NCBI GenBank assembly: GCA_009746045.1
Contig: RPFO01000264.1
Coordinates: forward strand, 1,304,214 to 1,368,213
Length of the DNA: 64,000 nt
DNA from: Mesostigma viride
Lineage: Eukaryota > Streptophyta > Mesostigmatophyceae > Mesostigmatales > Mesostigmataceae
Direction of reading: 5' to 3'
A program made the translations under genes and the position numbers. The stretch's first letter is position 1. The number at the start of each line of letters is the position of its first letter. The notes below the pieces were generated by a model. It was not told where the DNA came from, did not search any database, and saw nothing but the letters and a program-made list of their open reading frames with translations. This document shows, one piece after another, positions 1-11,339 of the stretch.

Positions 1-668
1 AAGGGCAGTTTGCCGAATGCTGGTACACAGCAAGCTGGAGAGGCGCTGAGCAGCTGTGCAATTTCAGGATTTCAACGTGGGACACCAGACACAAATGCAA
101 GGAAGCCCCAGGCGGTGCCTGGCATGGCCGACAGATTTGCCCTTGTATATTTGTGTTCGCTTGACAGAAAAAGCTTGAAGTTAAGCTTGTCGGAAATTAG
201 ACAATGTTATGATTGGTTGATGTCAAAAGTGGTGCTAGTGGCGCCAGCCGCCAGGCTTGAGCTTTGAGCAGTATAGAAGAATGAGCAACGAACCATGGTG
301 GTCGTTGTTCGTCCGTTTCTCTCCCTCACAACTAGTTTGTTGTCTTCATGGGGTTAAACTTCTCGAACAGCCCGGAGCAGCCCCCGTGAGTGGTTGCATG
401 TCGTTGCCATGACGATGGTTGATAGGATTGACAGTGGTTTGATCCGGTTGGGATGTTGTTGGCATTGTGGACGAGAAACGTTCTGCTGACCCGGGAACAG
501 TCCCGGGAAAGGGCCGGTTTGTCGTTGGCCAGTGTGCCAGTAACTGGGACATGAGCGCAGAGTCACACAGTTGATATAGATTATGACGTAAGTAAACACT
601 GTTTCGCCACAGTGGCGTCATGGTCGGTCTGTGGTGATTTCGATGGGTCTCAAGGGTAACGCGAGACT
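1..668. other. Sequence upstream of the methyltransferase-pol frame
   Basis: No recognisable protein domain. A stop codon (TAA at 657) lies in frame just before the ATG at 669, so the methyltransferase frame does not continue leftward. This stretch may hold the leader or LTR of the Ty3/gypsy element, but I found no matching repeat near its presumed 3' end (17880-18870), so LTRs are not assigned. No gag or protease of this element is visible, so these lie outside the window or are lost. Confidence 0.4.
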
Positions 669-1830
669 ATGCGCAAGCGGGTGACTGAGGCGGTCGTCAC
701 CGTTCCTCAGATGGCCAGCCATGGCCTCACTTTGGTGCAACCGGGTGTCTCGGAGGCCCAATGTAACTTTTCTGCTGCAATCTTACCGCAGGCCCCTGAT
801 TTTGCCAAGGGTGCGGTAGTGTTGGAACTGTTTGCGGGCATCGGAGGGGGCATTGCAGGCTTTTTGGCCGCAAGCGGCGTGTGCCGTAAACTCATCGCGG
901 TAGAGCCATCGCACAAGGCGCGTCAGGTGTACTTCAGTCACTGTGGCGTGTTGTCGCGAGAGTATCCCGCGCAGTTTCCGCCATCAGCATGGCGTGACCC
1001 GTTTGGGGAATGTCCTCAAGATATCCGAGCCATCGGTGAGGTGCAGGTGCAGCAGTTGTTGCGCAGGCATCATGCCATCGACTTGGTAATCGCGGGTTGG
1101 GAGTGCCAGGGCCTGAGCCAGGCAGGGCACGGGCGGGGGCTAGCGGATCCGCGTAGCGTGCTGTTCTGGGAACTGTTGCGTGTGGTGGGACTGTTGCAGT
1201 CGCGTCAGCCCCATCCGCCTGCGTATCTGTTTGAGAATGTTGTGGCGGGTGACAGCCCACATCAGGCGGTGCGGGAGGACTGGGCTACAATCGTGGCACT
1301 CCTGGGGGAGCCCATCGTGTGTGACAACGCAGGGCTGGGTGGGCTCACGCATCGTTTGCGTGCCTATTGGACCAACGTGGCGTGTGCGACCGGTGTGCAG
1401 GCGGTCTTGGGGGCGGTAGCAAGGCAGCATCCGAGTGTGTCTGCGGAGGTAGCATTGCCTTCCCACCTAGTCACGCAGAAGGTGGATAGCGAGGATCGCC
1501 CACCGTATGCACGCGTCAACCGGGTCGGGAGCCCCATGTGTGCACTGCCGACCCTGGTCAGTTACCAAGGGTCGACAGCATACCGTGATCGGGGTACGGG
1601 TCTTGTTTGGGACACTACCACCGGTCTGTTGGTGCAGCCACCCGCAGAATTTCGTGAGGCCAGCATGGGTTTTCATGTCGGGGCCTCGGCGCTGCCGGGC
1701 GTGCTCGAGAGTGAGCGCTGGTCTTTGATAGGCCAGGCTATGTCGGTGTTGCAGGTCCGGTATGTGCTGCTTGCATCAGTTGCCGTGCGCCAGTCTGGGG
1801 GGGCGTCCCCAGCCAATCCGCCTCAGCAGG
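669..1830 (+). CDS. C5 cytosine DNA methyltransferase domain, N-terminal part of a Ty3/gypsy pol frame
   Basis: About 387 residues with the conserved C5-methyltransferase motifs in order. Motif I (SAM binding) is ELFAGIGGG near residue 52. Motif IV carries the catalytic Cys as AGWECQGLS near residue 142. Motif VI is LFENV near residue 188. Motif VIII is HRLRAYWTN. After a variable target-recognition stretch come SMGF and a C-terminal motif X-like IGQAMSV. The enzyme would transfer methyl groups from SAM to cytosine C5. The open frame is broken at 1830 by a copia-type insertion and resumes in phase at 12003, where it runs into reverse transcriptase. It is therefore part of a retrotransposon polyprotein rather than a free-standing host gene. 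Motif IV has Glu before the catalytic Cys where Pro is usual. The domain itself has no internal stop. Confidence 0.88.
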
Positions 1831-2484
1831 ATTTGCGCAGCAACTTGTCAGCAGAGCTTGTGAGCTCCTGGTCCTTGCCGGCTGGAATGACCCTAGGCTG
1901 CTGGCTAGCAACCTTTATCCTCACACCAGGCCTACGACCCTCGATAGGCTCGCCACTCGTCGTGACGACCAAGGTTCGTGTGTGAAGACGCTCGTTGCCT
2001 CGTTGAGCCTCGAGCTATATGCAACCTCGTTCCATCCTTGTTCCTCGGTCATGAGCAACGCTGGGCAACGCTACATTGCCAGAGCCTCGTATCGCTGCCT
2101 TGCATCCTCGTTGCAGGCAGCATACAGGAATCTCTGGCTATCCTGTGTCTAGGACAGCACAGGACCTGCCACAGTCCTGCAAGGACTTACATCCTTGCAG
2201 ACCTGCTGGCTGGTTACTGGCTTCTACTAGCCACAGTACCGTTGAGTCCTCAGTACACTGTGTCCCAGTCACGTGAGAGTCCAGGCTAAGCCTGTGCAGG
2301 CACGGCCTGCCACGTGTCCTGTCCACTATGCCCTGAGTGTGCACCGCCCTCGCCCACCGGTCGGCAGTACTTCGGGACTTGATATCTTTCTCGTCCCTTG
2401 TCTGTTCTAGGCGGTTGACACGGCGTTGGAAAGGTCTCCTCAACCTGCATCCATCTAGCACATTGGTGCCCCAATATGCTAACT
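1831..2484 (-). repeat. 3' LTR of copia copy 1
   Basis: 654 bp, matching 11340-11997 with only a few substitutions and one 4-bp indel by eye. The small divergence implies recent insertion. Its first bases extend the methyltransferase frame artificially to a stop near 1985. Confidence 0.88.
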
Positions 2485-3419
2485 CCAACCCTTTCTTGTT
2501 TTGGAGCTTGGACCAGCCTGAGAACCTATCAGCCACTGTCCCCACAAGCCTTCAGACATCTGATCCCTCCCAGAGACCAGACCTGCCTTTTCTTTTGGAA
2601 CCTGAGGTGCCTCCAAATATTAGCTAGGCCTGCTCATTGGTTCAAAGGTTGCCCTCTGACCCACATGACATCCCAACCCTTTCTTTGGGAACCTGGTGTA
2701 GATTAAAGTTAGGTCTGCACTTAGTCAGAGGAGTTTGGATAGAGGAGTTCATGAACGTACTATTGTGAGTTCCTGGTCATCCAGTTATCACAGGCGCCCG
2801 TTCATATGGCGCCCGCCACGAAGCCTCCTTTATCTTTTAAAGCCTTCCAAAGACTGAGAGAGCCCTGACAAATGTTAGCCAACACATGGGGAGCCCATGT
2901 CCTCACTGAGTCTCACTCAGGATTCATACATGCCAGGCTGAGGTCAGCTGGGGAATCGAACCCCACCCCATATCCTCCAGGTTTGGATCAGCTCCTGGAA
3001 CTGAGCATCACAAACAACAAGACATGACAATAACAAGATTATGTTTTATTATAAAGGAGTATAACCCATCGTGAGGCCCCTGGCAACCACGTCCAACATG
3101 GTCACTCAACCAGGGATTTTATTAGCATGCAACAGGTTGGTTACAGAGAATATATACAAATGTACAGCAACCTGTTAGAGCCAACACTTGGGCTGCCCTT
3201 GCAGGGTCCATTCCATGAAGACCCAAGGCCCATTACAAAGTCCTTAAGACTCTTCTGCAGCTCCATGACAGAGCCAGGCGAAATTCTCAGCCAGGGGAGT
3301 GACTCCACCCTGACCCCTGTCCAGCAGAGTGTGTCTGAACTCTGAAGGACCTGCTGTCAGCCACCACGTGGCTGCCCAGCCCACTGGGATGCCTCCCACC
3401 TAGAGCAAGGCTGTTTGGT
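2485..3419 (-). other. 3' noncoding segment of copia copy 1
   Basis: Lies between the RNase H stop and the 3' LTR, with a diverged counterpart at 20060-21068 in copy 2. It contains paired GGCGCC boxes near 2790-2815. Near 2950-2980 the minus strand shows a tRNA T-arm/B-box-like sequence (GGTTCGATTCC). No protein is evident. Confidence 0.6.
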
Positions 3420-4873
3420 CTACTCTGGCCCTCCCCCCTTGGAGGCCATGAGCCCACGAAGCAAAGGGTATTGCAGCTCAGCCTTCTCCTCCAGCTTGGT
3501 GAGAGCATCTGCAGGGTTGTCCACGCCAGCCACATGTTCAATGTTAGCTAAGCAAGACATTTCCTTGAGCAACAAATAATCAAGGTCCCTGCTCCTGGCC
3601 AGCTGCCTGTGCACAAACTGCACCATGCCCATGCTGTCAGTTCTTACCAGTGTGTGCATCTGCAACCGACAGGAAGCCACTTGACATAGCTGGTAAAATA
3701 GCTCCCTCAAGTAAAGAGCAGTATGAAGCCCTTCACAGATTGCCCTGCACTCAGCAATGTCACTGCTGGGAGTTACCCTGTTCTGCAACCGACTGTACCA
3801 GCAGACCAGAGAGGACTGTTCCTGCACCAGGGATATTAATGCTGCTGCACGGCCCCTGACCTCTGTGACCTTCCTACTATCCATAGAACTGTCCACATAG
3901 AGCATCATGTCAAAAGGCCTGTACAAATCCAAAGGACCCAGGATGAGAGGGGGAGACATGCGAACAGCCTCTACCACTCTCTCAGCACCCACCTCAACCA
4001 GTTGGGAATCGGTCAACCGACTCAGTACCAACAGGTCAGGAGCACAAATGCTGGCCAGCCATGCCAACATACCTCGTATTGTTGCACATCTGGCCTGGGT
4101 GATGGGCTCCTGCAAGGCATCTATGATCTGCTGAGGATAATCCTTACCACCCTCCAGCTGGATGGACCATGTACCCTGCTGTTGGACCAAGGTCGCCTGC
4201 ATCCCACAAAACACCATGGGCTCATTCTCAACCATGTACTGGATCTTACCCAGTTCAAACCGTTTCTGGATCCTGGCCAGAGTCAACTCTTGCCAAGTGG
4301 GATGGCCCAGGAGATGCAGATCATCACCATGCAGGGAGGCAAACGCTGGCAGCCCCTCATAGCTACCCTGAAACAGACAAGGATCAACTGGAGAGACTGA
4401 GAGACCACAGACAGACCTGAGGTACTTCTCCAAGCTCTTTCTCCAGATGATGGGACTCGATCTAAGGCCTTCCACGCCTTTGAGAATCCTCAAATACCTC
4501 GTCTTCAGCTCTGCCCTCCACACTGCAGGCACCTTAACAAAGAAAGGGGGTATTGTGCGCCAAGTATCCTGTGCTTCCTGCTGATCACCCTTAAGAAAAG
4601 CCCTCTTGAAATCTACCAACACAGAGCTATAGGGTATCCCCTTCTGCCGAAAAGACAAATAAATGCACAACAAAATCCTCCATGTATCATGCAGCATCCC
4701 TGGTGTGTAAAGCTCCTCATCTGCTAATTGTCCAGTGCCATGGTACTCAGTCACAACTGGTCTGACATGTGGCACCTGCACGCCATCTACTTCCTTGAGC
4801 TTGAGGACAAACATCAATCTGAGCAGCTGGTGATCCTCAGGGAGGACATCCACAGGCTCTGCACAGTTGGCAA
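3420..4873 (-). CDS. Copia-type reverse transcriptase and RNase H (copy 1)
   Basis: An open frame of about 480 residues, read right to left. The N-terminal part has RT fingers/palm (LMFVLKLKEVDG, then SSVLVDFKRAFLKGD, the first catalytic Asp region). The catalytic box reads LHGDDLHLLG at about 4317-4331; copia RTs usually have YVDD. The C-terminal part is RNase H: YVDSSMD, IAECRAICEGL, RTDSMGMVQF, GVDNPADALTK. It would copy element RNA to DNA and degrade the template. Upstream the frame is cut at 4874-4877 by a TIR element and resumes at 6647. Copy 2 shows the uninterrupted order. The RT part itself is intact, unlike the integrase part. Confidence 0.88.
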
Positions 4874-4877
4874 CTAT

Positions 4878-6642
4878 TGTCTAATCACCAAGAAAATGTC
4901 CTCAAATGAGGACATTTTTAAGCATGGATACCATTTGTAATAACTAACACATGTCAACACATCCATGGGTACGGTATGGAACCATGTTCATTTATGATAT
5001 GTTCAAGAGTTGCAATGCTTAACATTCATGAAATATGCTCATTGTATAATTGTTTACGATTTATGAATGCAGGGGGGTCGCTACGCGAGTGACCAAATAG
5101 CACTCAAGTCAACAATATGCCAAGAAAGAAGGCATGGCCAGGTCATGGCTGGCCCTGAAAATGCACCCAGGGTGCCCACAACATGTCTATGTTACACCCT
5201 CGCAGTCCTAGACCCTGCAGCCTGCCAGGGGGGGGGGACAAAATGTAACTGGCAACCAGGGACCATGGTGCAGGCCAAACAGCAGGTGTAAAGCTAGCTC
5301 AGTCCAACGAGTGAAATATGAAGCAAATACTCGCCAAGGTTAGGTCCATGATCGTTAGTAGAGGCTCGGCTGCCACCACGGTGCTAAACCATGATGCTGA
5401 ACCCTTACGTTATATATGAAACATATATTGCAAAGAGGCACAAGTTGTAACACAAGCACAATTTAAACATGGCAAGTTCAAGTTTCCAAGCCAGTCTTGA
5501 TCACTTGGACATGAGTTGAAGCATTAGAAACATATGGGCAACATACCAGCAAGCCTTGAAAAACTTCTCAGCAACAAGGCAGTATATGTGTTGAATCAAA
5601 CTACCATGCACATCGCAATTAAGCACAGCGACTTCTATAGTTGCTGCTGTTTTGATAACGCAAGGCCGTTTACCTTTTCAGTGACGCAGCGGGAAAAGAA
5701 AGTACTGCCCAGCAAACTTCCGTTATTCCCCGGACATAAACGTAATCAAAACCACGAAGTTGGGCATTGAAAGCAACCGGAATTATCACGTCTGCGAGAG
5801 TTATAGGTTACAATCCGCTTAACACGCTTACTTAGAACGATGCGGTTGAGAATGACAGTCGGAACCTTGCTCTTGACGTGCGCCCAGGCCGCCAGCTGCG
5901 CGGGCCAGCTCAATAAATATATATTAAAGGACGGTGACGCGTGGGAAGCACCCAGCCTTGCGGCAAAAGAAAAATATGGCTCGCGCTCGCCCTGGTTTTC
6001 GCCAGGCGCGACTGCGACATCACGACGAAAAAATAGAGACTCTTTGACGCATGCAACTGCCCAGGTCCCTCTTCTCCCCATGTCGCCCATAAGCCCAGAA
6101 GCGTACCATAACCCATACTCGCGATATCCGCAGCGCCTGGGCGGAAAAAGAAATTGTAAAACCGAACTGCGAACTGACCTATCATGCGATCTACGTAGCT
6201 CTCAGATTTTCTTCAACAATGCCAAAATCCGTTCATGAACAAAAATTTCGACATATACAAAGCACCTGCACGTGAAGAATAGCATCTTCGAAATCACTAG
6301 ATGACGATCTAAAATGCTGTCTTCGTCCGGGGCAAAATAATGCCCTATAACATTCAGGCAAGCCTCGGAACTGGCACGACCCCATAGCCGCCACTCGACA
6401 AAACACTCGATTGCATTACGATGTTCTTGCTATTGTAGGTACTTTTCGTCGCCTCATATTTTCCAGGTACGGTCGACCCCTGTCGACCCCAGGGGCTTGG
6501 CGCGCTCAGTACCTATCCCAGTCTCGCGCCAAAACCCACCAAGTGACCCTAGGACCAAATTTGGCGCAAAAACCGCGCCCCTGACCCCCCCCGTCTCAAA
6601 CGAGGACTATGTCCTCAAATGAGGACATTTGGTTTTTGGACA
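4878..6642. mobile_element. Non-autonomous TIR DNA element inside copia copy 1
   Basis: 1,765 bp inserted in pol. The homologous site in copy 2 (near 22512) is uninterrupted. CTAT occurs on both sides (4874-4877 and 6643-6646), giving a 4-bp duplication (5 bp if the adjacent A is counted). Both ends start TGTC(T/C)AA, and about 15-20 bp inside each end is the palindrome TGTCCTCAAATGAGGACA (near 4896 and 6609). The interior is AT-rich on the left and GC-rich on the right, with no transposase. Superfamily not assigned. Confidence 0.8.
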
Positions 6643-6646
6643 CTAT

Positions 6647-7928
6647 CCACTCATGCCCAGAAGCAACAAAGCCAAGAGTCCATGCCTTAGCCATCTTGGG
6701 GCTTTGCATCATCTCCACTAGCTTGCGCCAAGGTACAGGACTCGTTCCTGGGATCTGGTACCTCTGCACACCCAACTCACGTGGGTCAAACGTAGTAGGG
6801 AGGATCAGCAGGTCCCCAGCAATGGGCTCCTTTGTATCAGGACCCTCTGCCTCTAGACCCCTCACAGCCCTTACAGCCACACTAAGACCCTGGGAGTAGC
6901 GATATCTCTGCAAGGGAAGGCGGCCCTGCCCTTCTAATGCTAGCTCCTCAGAGGATATCCTCACCCCTGGTAAGCACAAGAAGTTCTGACCTAGAATGGC
7001 AGGCCCCTGATACCCTTCAACCACACTGAACGTGGTGGGCACCCCCAGGATAGGCACACTCACTTCTCCCAAGATCTTCATGGACACATTCCCAGAGAAA
7101 TCAGACACAGCTAGGCAGCTAGGGGATGACCACTGCAAGCCTGCAGCATCCTCTACCCTTAGAATGGACACCTGTGAGTTGGTATCCACTTCTAGTGCTG
7201 GTGCCCCACATGACCCCCATCCCGTGAGCTTAGATACCTTGGGATCACGCTTGCTGTTCTGCAGAGCTCGAATGATGTCCGCCATAAGCAGCCCCCTGGA
7301 CTGTGGTGCAGCCCTGGCCACCTCTGGCCTTGTGACAGACGTCTCAGCAGACTCCTGCTCACCCTCATCCATCCAGGACAGACCATAATCCAAGCATGGT
7401 GGGTTAGCATCTGCTGCCTGGCTCTCATCCTGCTCATCTCCCTCCAAGGGAGGATCAGGGCCGTCTTCAGGCCAGATTGCAGTTGGCCTTCTCTCCTTGA
7501 CGTGAGCCCAGGATAGCCTGTACACGTGCTTGGGATTACTCTCCAAAGCCACCAGACAAGAATGGTTAGCTTCCTCAACATGGGTTACCTGCCCATCTTG
7601 CCACTTGCCACGCTTGCCTGGTAATGACGGTTCCTTCCACATCCTGACCCTCAGTCCCACCTGGGGCCTCAGCATTTTCCAACCCTTGTCCTTACGCCTC
7701 AATCTGGAAAACACCCTGTCTGCCTTCTTCAGGCAGGCTGCCACCACGTCCTGTGATAGCATACCAAACTGCAATGCCAGGGGAGAGACTGCCACACCAT
7801 CATAGTAATAGGTTACCCTGTGGTTAAGCTGCTCCTCAATCCCCTTACACCAAGCTGCTTTCTCTAGAGCTGATGCCACAACAGGCACACTCCTAGCTGC
7901 TAGCACCACTGTTTTTACTTCACGTATA
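6647..7928 (-). pseudogene. Copia pol middle part: integrase C-half and aspartic-protease-like domain (copy 1)
   Basis: Read right to left. The frame resumes after a 1-nt deletion near 7945 relative to copy 2. It holds the end of integrase: the catalytic Glu region (AVERS in copy 2), LNHRVTYYYDGV, and a basic C-terminal domain with GKRGKWQDGQV. About 200 residues on comes a retropepsin-like segment: EVDTNSQVSIL (about 7160-7190), then VPILGVPTTF and GPAILGQNFL (near 6985-7010). These correspond to the active-site Asp turn and the ILGxDFL strand of retroviral-type proteases, but the active site reads D-T-N-S rather than D-T/S-G-A/S. The domain lies between integrase and RT. The end is cut by the TIR element. 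Confidence 0.72.
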
Positions 7929-7935
7929 GATCTCT

Positions 7936-8775
7936 CTACAGCTCCCTGCTGCCCATGGATTCCCTAGGGACCACTACCAACTTACAAGGAAGCTGGTCAG
8001 CCAGCTTGATCAAGCAGTCAAACTGCAAGTCAGCTTGCACCTTGGTGTACACCCCAAAGCCTGGCAACAAAGACTGGAGACCCATCAACAGCTGATGCTC
8101 CTGCATTCCAGGAAGAATGGTCAGCAACCTATATCTGCTAAACCTATCCACCCCCACCAACAGATACATGCCCCTGATGTGTTGGATGTCCACCTGGATA
8201 TCCCCCCGCTCTCTAGCAGGTTCTCTGGCATGGGACTGTGGGAGGCGAACAGCATTCTCCTGACAGACACAATTCTGAGCAGCTGCACTGCAGGCCTCTA
8301 GCAAAGGCTCCTTGCCAATCTTCCAAGCAAACATCTCTGCCTGCTTAGAGTGACCAAAGATATGGTGTAGAGTGTTTCCAGCCTGAGCATAGCTCAACCC
8401 CCTGTCAGCCTGGCTGCACAGAGAGGAACGTGACAAAGACTGTGTGCTTGGGATAGCACGACCCACCTGCTGTTCTCTTGCTCCAGGGACCTCCTCCAAG
8501 GTAGCTCGGCTCCCAGAGCCAGCCCCGGTTCCCACAGAAGCTGCAGGTCCTTCCAGTCTGGCGGCTTGACTCCCAGAGTCAACCCCAACAACTGGAGACC
8601 CTGCACCTGCCACAGGCACAGGGAATTCCACTGCTGCAGCAGCGTTATTGCAATCATTGAGTGGAAGCACCTCATCATTCCCAACCCCTTGCTGCTGCAC
8701 AAGAGGGACACCCCCATTACTATGTACAACTGTTCGTCCCACTAGGGGTGATTGACTATTTACAGGGGACAACAT
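7936..8775 (-). pseudogene. Copia pol start: zinc-binding domain and integrase core (copy 1)
   Basis: 280 residues read right to left. A low-complexity N-terminus is followed by a pre-integrase zinc-binding region (LHHIFGHS with later Cys residues), then the integrase core with DIQHIRG (first Asp) and QADLQFD (second Asp). Comparison with copy 2 shows a 1-nt loss near 7945 that replaces the catalytic Glu segment with a premature stop. Integrase would insert element cDNA into host DNA. The frame is broken here, so the copy is probably not autonomous. Confidence 0.78.
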
Positions 8776-8781
8776 CTCAAG

Positions 8782-10131
8782 TCATGGCTTACCCACCTGG
8801 CCAGAGCCTGCTCCAGCAGACTTGGCCTGGTCTGGGCAGTCACGTCGCCAATGACCCGTCCTGCCACATCCAAAGCACTTGTCATCCTTCCCAGCAGCAG
8901 CCTTCTTCAGGCCACCCTGGTTCTGGCTGCTCTGACTGGCCTGGGTGCCCTGGCCCTGGCTCTTGCCTTGCCCTTGGCCACCCTTGTTCTGCTGACCACC
9001 CTGGTGACCACCAGCCTGCTGCTGACCCTTGCCTTTGGATCCCTGCTGCTGGCCCTTGCCACCCTGGTTACCATTCTGCCTGCGCCTGTTAGCCCTCTGA
9101 CGCCTACTAGGTCTGGTTTCTCCCTGAGCACCCTGCCCAGGGGCGTCACCATGGACCTGATGAGCGGAGGCTGAAGGGGCACCAGTCACCTGGATTGCCT
9201 TGCAAGCAGCATTGTCAGATGGACGGATATTGAAAATAACCTTTTGCAAGGCTGGCCACGTCCCATCTGTCTGATCAGCAAACATCCTAGCTGCATTTCT
9301 CCCATCCACACTCAGCCCCATGCGATCCAGGAAGTAATCTGCCACTGCTCTATCAGTCAGATTGAAGCCATGCTTGGCCCCCTTCTCCCTGATGCGTGTG
9401 AGCCGCTGCAGCTCCTCAGCTATTGTGCCCTTGATCTCAAAGGTATCATAGCTGAGCTTATAGTGATTAGTGAGGTTGAGTACCTTATCAGAAAACTCCT
9501 GACGTAGGCCCTCTAGGAACTGAGACCAAGTCAGCTTGTCCTTGACAGCCTGCCTAGCCTTGTCCCTCACCCTCTCACTTGAATCCCTATTAGTCGTGGA
9601 TGTGTGGAATACCTGCACAAGGTTGACAGTGGGATCTACAGAGCATGAAACTAGCTCCATATCCTCCAACCACTTGTCTAGCTCTTCCTGTCCCACAGGA
9701 GGCTTGAGAGGCTTCTGGCCATTCATCACAGCCACAGCACTCATATGAGGTCTAGTCCCAGGCAAAGCACGAGGGTCACTGCCAATGACAGCAGCTCCTA
9801 CTGGTGCTAATGGCGCAGGAACATGAGCTGCAGGAACACCAGACGGAGGCACACATGGTCTCTTACCAGGTGCTTGCCGTTCAGCATCATTCTGGCCCTC
9901 CCCCGTCAGCACCACGCCGTCGGTTGGCCACCCTGCACGCTCCTCCCCTTGTGCCACCTCTTTCCTCTTCCGGTTGGACGCCCTCCTGCCATTGACGCCC
10001 TCTGCCGTTGGGATTGCCTGTCCCTCTGGCACGACGTTGGCGGGGCTCCCGTGTCTGCCCTTGCCTCACCCCCGCCATCCCCCGCTCCCGCCCCGCTCCC
10101 GCTGCCGCCCCGCGCGTGTTACGAAGCATTA
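8782..10131 (-). CDS. Gag with CCHC zinc knuckle (copy 1)
   Basis: The main open part is 8782-10032; the start near 10131 (MLRNTRG) is in another frame, and copy 2 shows the two joined, so a frameshift lies near 10030. The protein has a basic N-terminus, an alpha-helical capsid-like middle (KWLEDMELV, NLVQVFH, DKVLNLTNHYKLSYD, DYFLDRMGLSVDGRN), a long Gly/Gln/Lys-rich linker, and one CCHC knuckle (CFGCGRTGHWRRDC). Gag packages element RNA into particles. The stop falls just before the pol frame at 8775. Confidence 0.85.
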
Positions 10132-10191
10132 TAGAATACCACAGAAAACACACGCAGATATGGCCGCTGGAACCCACTCAGGCTCACGCAC

Positions 10192-11316
10192 TTACTCCAG
10201 ACGAGGCCGCCTCCTGGCTTGCACTCGCCTGCCCCTCCTCACGGTCTGGACGCTGCTCAACACCCTCAGCAACCGTGTGGCTGCTGCTGCCTCTGCGACA
10301 ATCTGGAGGTCTGGGTTAAACTCTCCCAGCACGCAGGTCACAGGTCGCCCGTCTTCCTTGCGTTCGACTGGATGTTGTGTCTCGCCTGGGTTGCGATGCC
10401 AAGCAAGATTGCGCAACCACCGCTTACCGCCGCCGACAAGCTCGTTCTGCTCGCCTCGGCCGTAACGGTCGTACTCGTGAGTCGCCTCACGAGGGATATG
10501 CAGATCAGCTCTCTGCCTTGCCTCGTAGGTCTCGGTAGTGCCGTCGCCCTCGTTTATCTGCTGGGCTGAGCGCTTGACGGAGCCCTCTGGCTTGTCAGTC
10601 CACTCAAAATGGACGTCTTCAGGCGTCTTCTCGACCCCTGCGACAATCTCCACCTCCGGACCCCACGCAGTGGTGGTTTCCGGCCTCGGTGTATCAAGCC
10701 TGAGTATACCCCGAAAGGCTGCGTGGTAATATAGAACCTGTCTGCGTACCCTCTCGACTCTTGCAAAAGGACAGCAACAAGATTCTCAATGGTTTGGGCA
10801 AATACCTCGCCGTGCTCCAAGGATTTACCGTCTCCCGAGCACGCGCGTTCCGGATGATGTCGGCGTCTGGTACCCCCTCTCCTAGCACTGCTGTCGCCAC
10901 CCAGTGGTTAAACAGTCGGGTGCTGCCGAGCGCTGTTGCCACAATCTGGCTAAGCGCCTCCCTGGCTAGGTCGAGACCGGCAAGCGTGATATGGGCGCCC
11001 TGATAAGCGACCTCCACACGATTAGCAGTTTCAGCTAGCGCGTCACGTAGCGCACCAACTCTTCCACCGCCACTCGCCCCGTCTCACCTGGAGAAATCAC
11101 GACGCGAGCCCGTTGAATAATCGGGTCCGCCGCCGCTGGCCTGTTGCCTCCCCCACTCACCGCCACCCACCCCTCTTCTGCCAAGTGCCTCGCTACGTAG
11201 GCCGCTTGCACGAATGTTGGAGCGTTTGCTTGGTTACGGTAGGGGAAAAACGCTTGCGCGTCTCTCTGCTCGTTCGCCTCACCAGCACCGTGGCTGCTTG
11301 ACGATGAACCAGACAT
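10192..11316 (-). pseudogene. Extra 5' ORF1 of the copia family (copy 1)
   Basis: Read right to left from ATG 11316. Three frame segments (11316-11035, 11017-10694, 10653-10192) align by eye to the less broken ORF1 of copy 2 (31623-30473). Shared stretches include EEGWVAV/EGGWVAV, ISPGETGRV/TSPGETGRV, EVAYQGAHIT/EVAYQGGHVT, NHWVAT, and QQINEGDGT/QQIDEGDGT. It lies between the 5' LTR and gag, where copia elements normally have no gene. I recognise no domain. Confidence 0.7.
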
Positions 11317-11339
11317 GAAAGCGTGGAAGCAATAGTACG

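Noticed and set aside
660-690. 14-bp match GAGACTATGCGCAA at about 663 and 18869 as LTR ends of the gypsy element
   Set aside because: The match does not extend on either side, so it is too short to call a repeat.
8530-8600. D-S-G-S sequence (VGVDSGSQAARL) as the copia protease active site
   Set aside because: It is in a low-complexity stretch, has no downstream protease strand motif, and is not conserved in copy 2.
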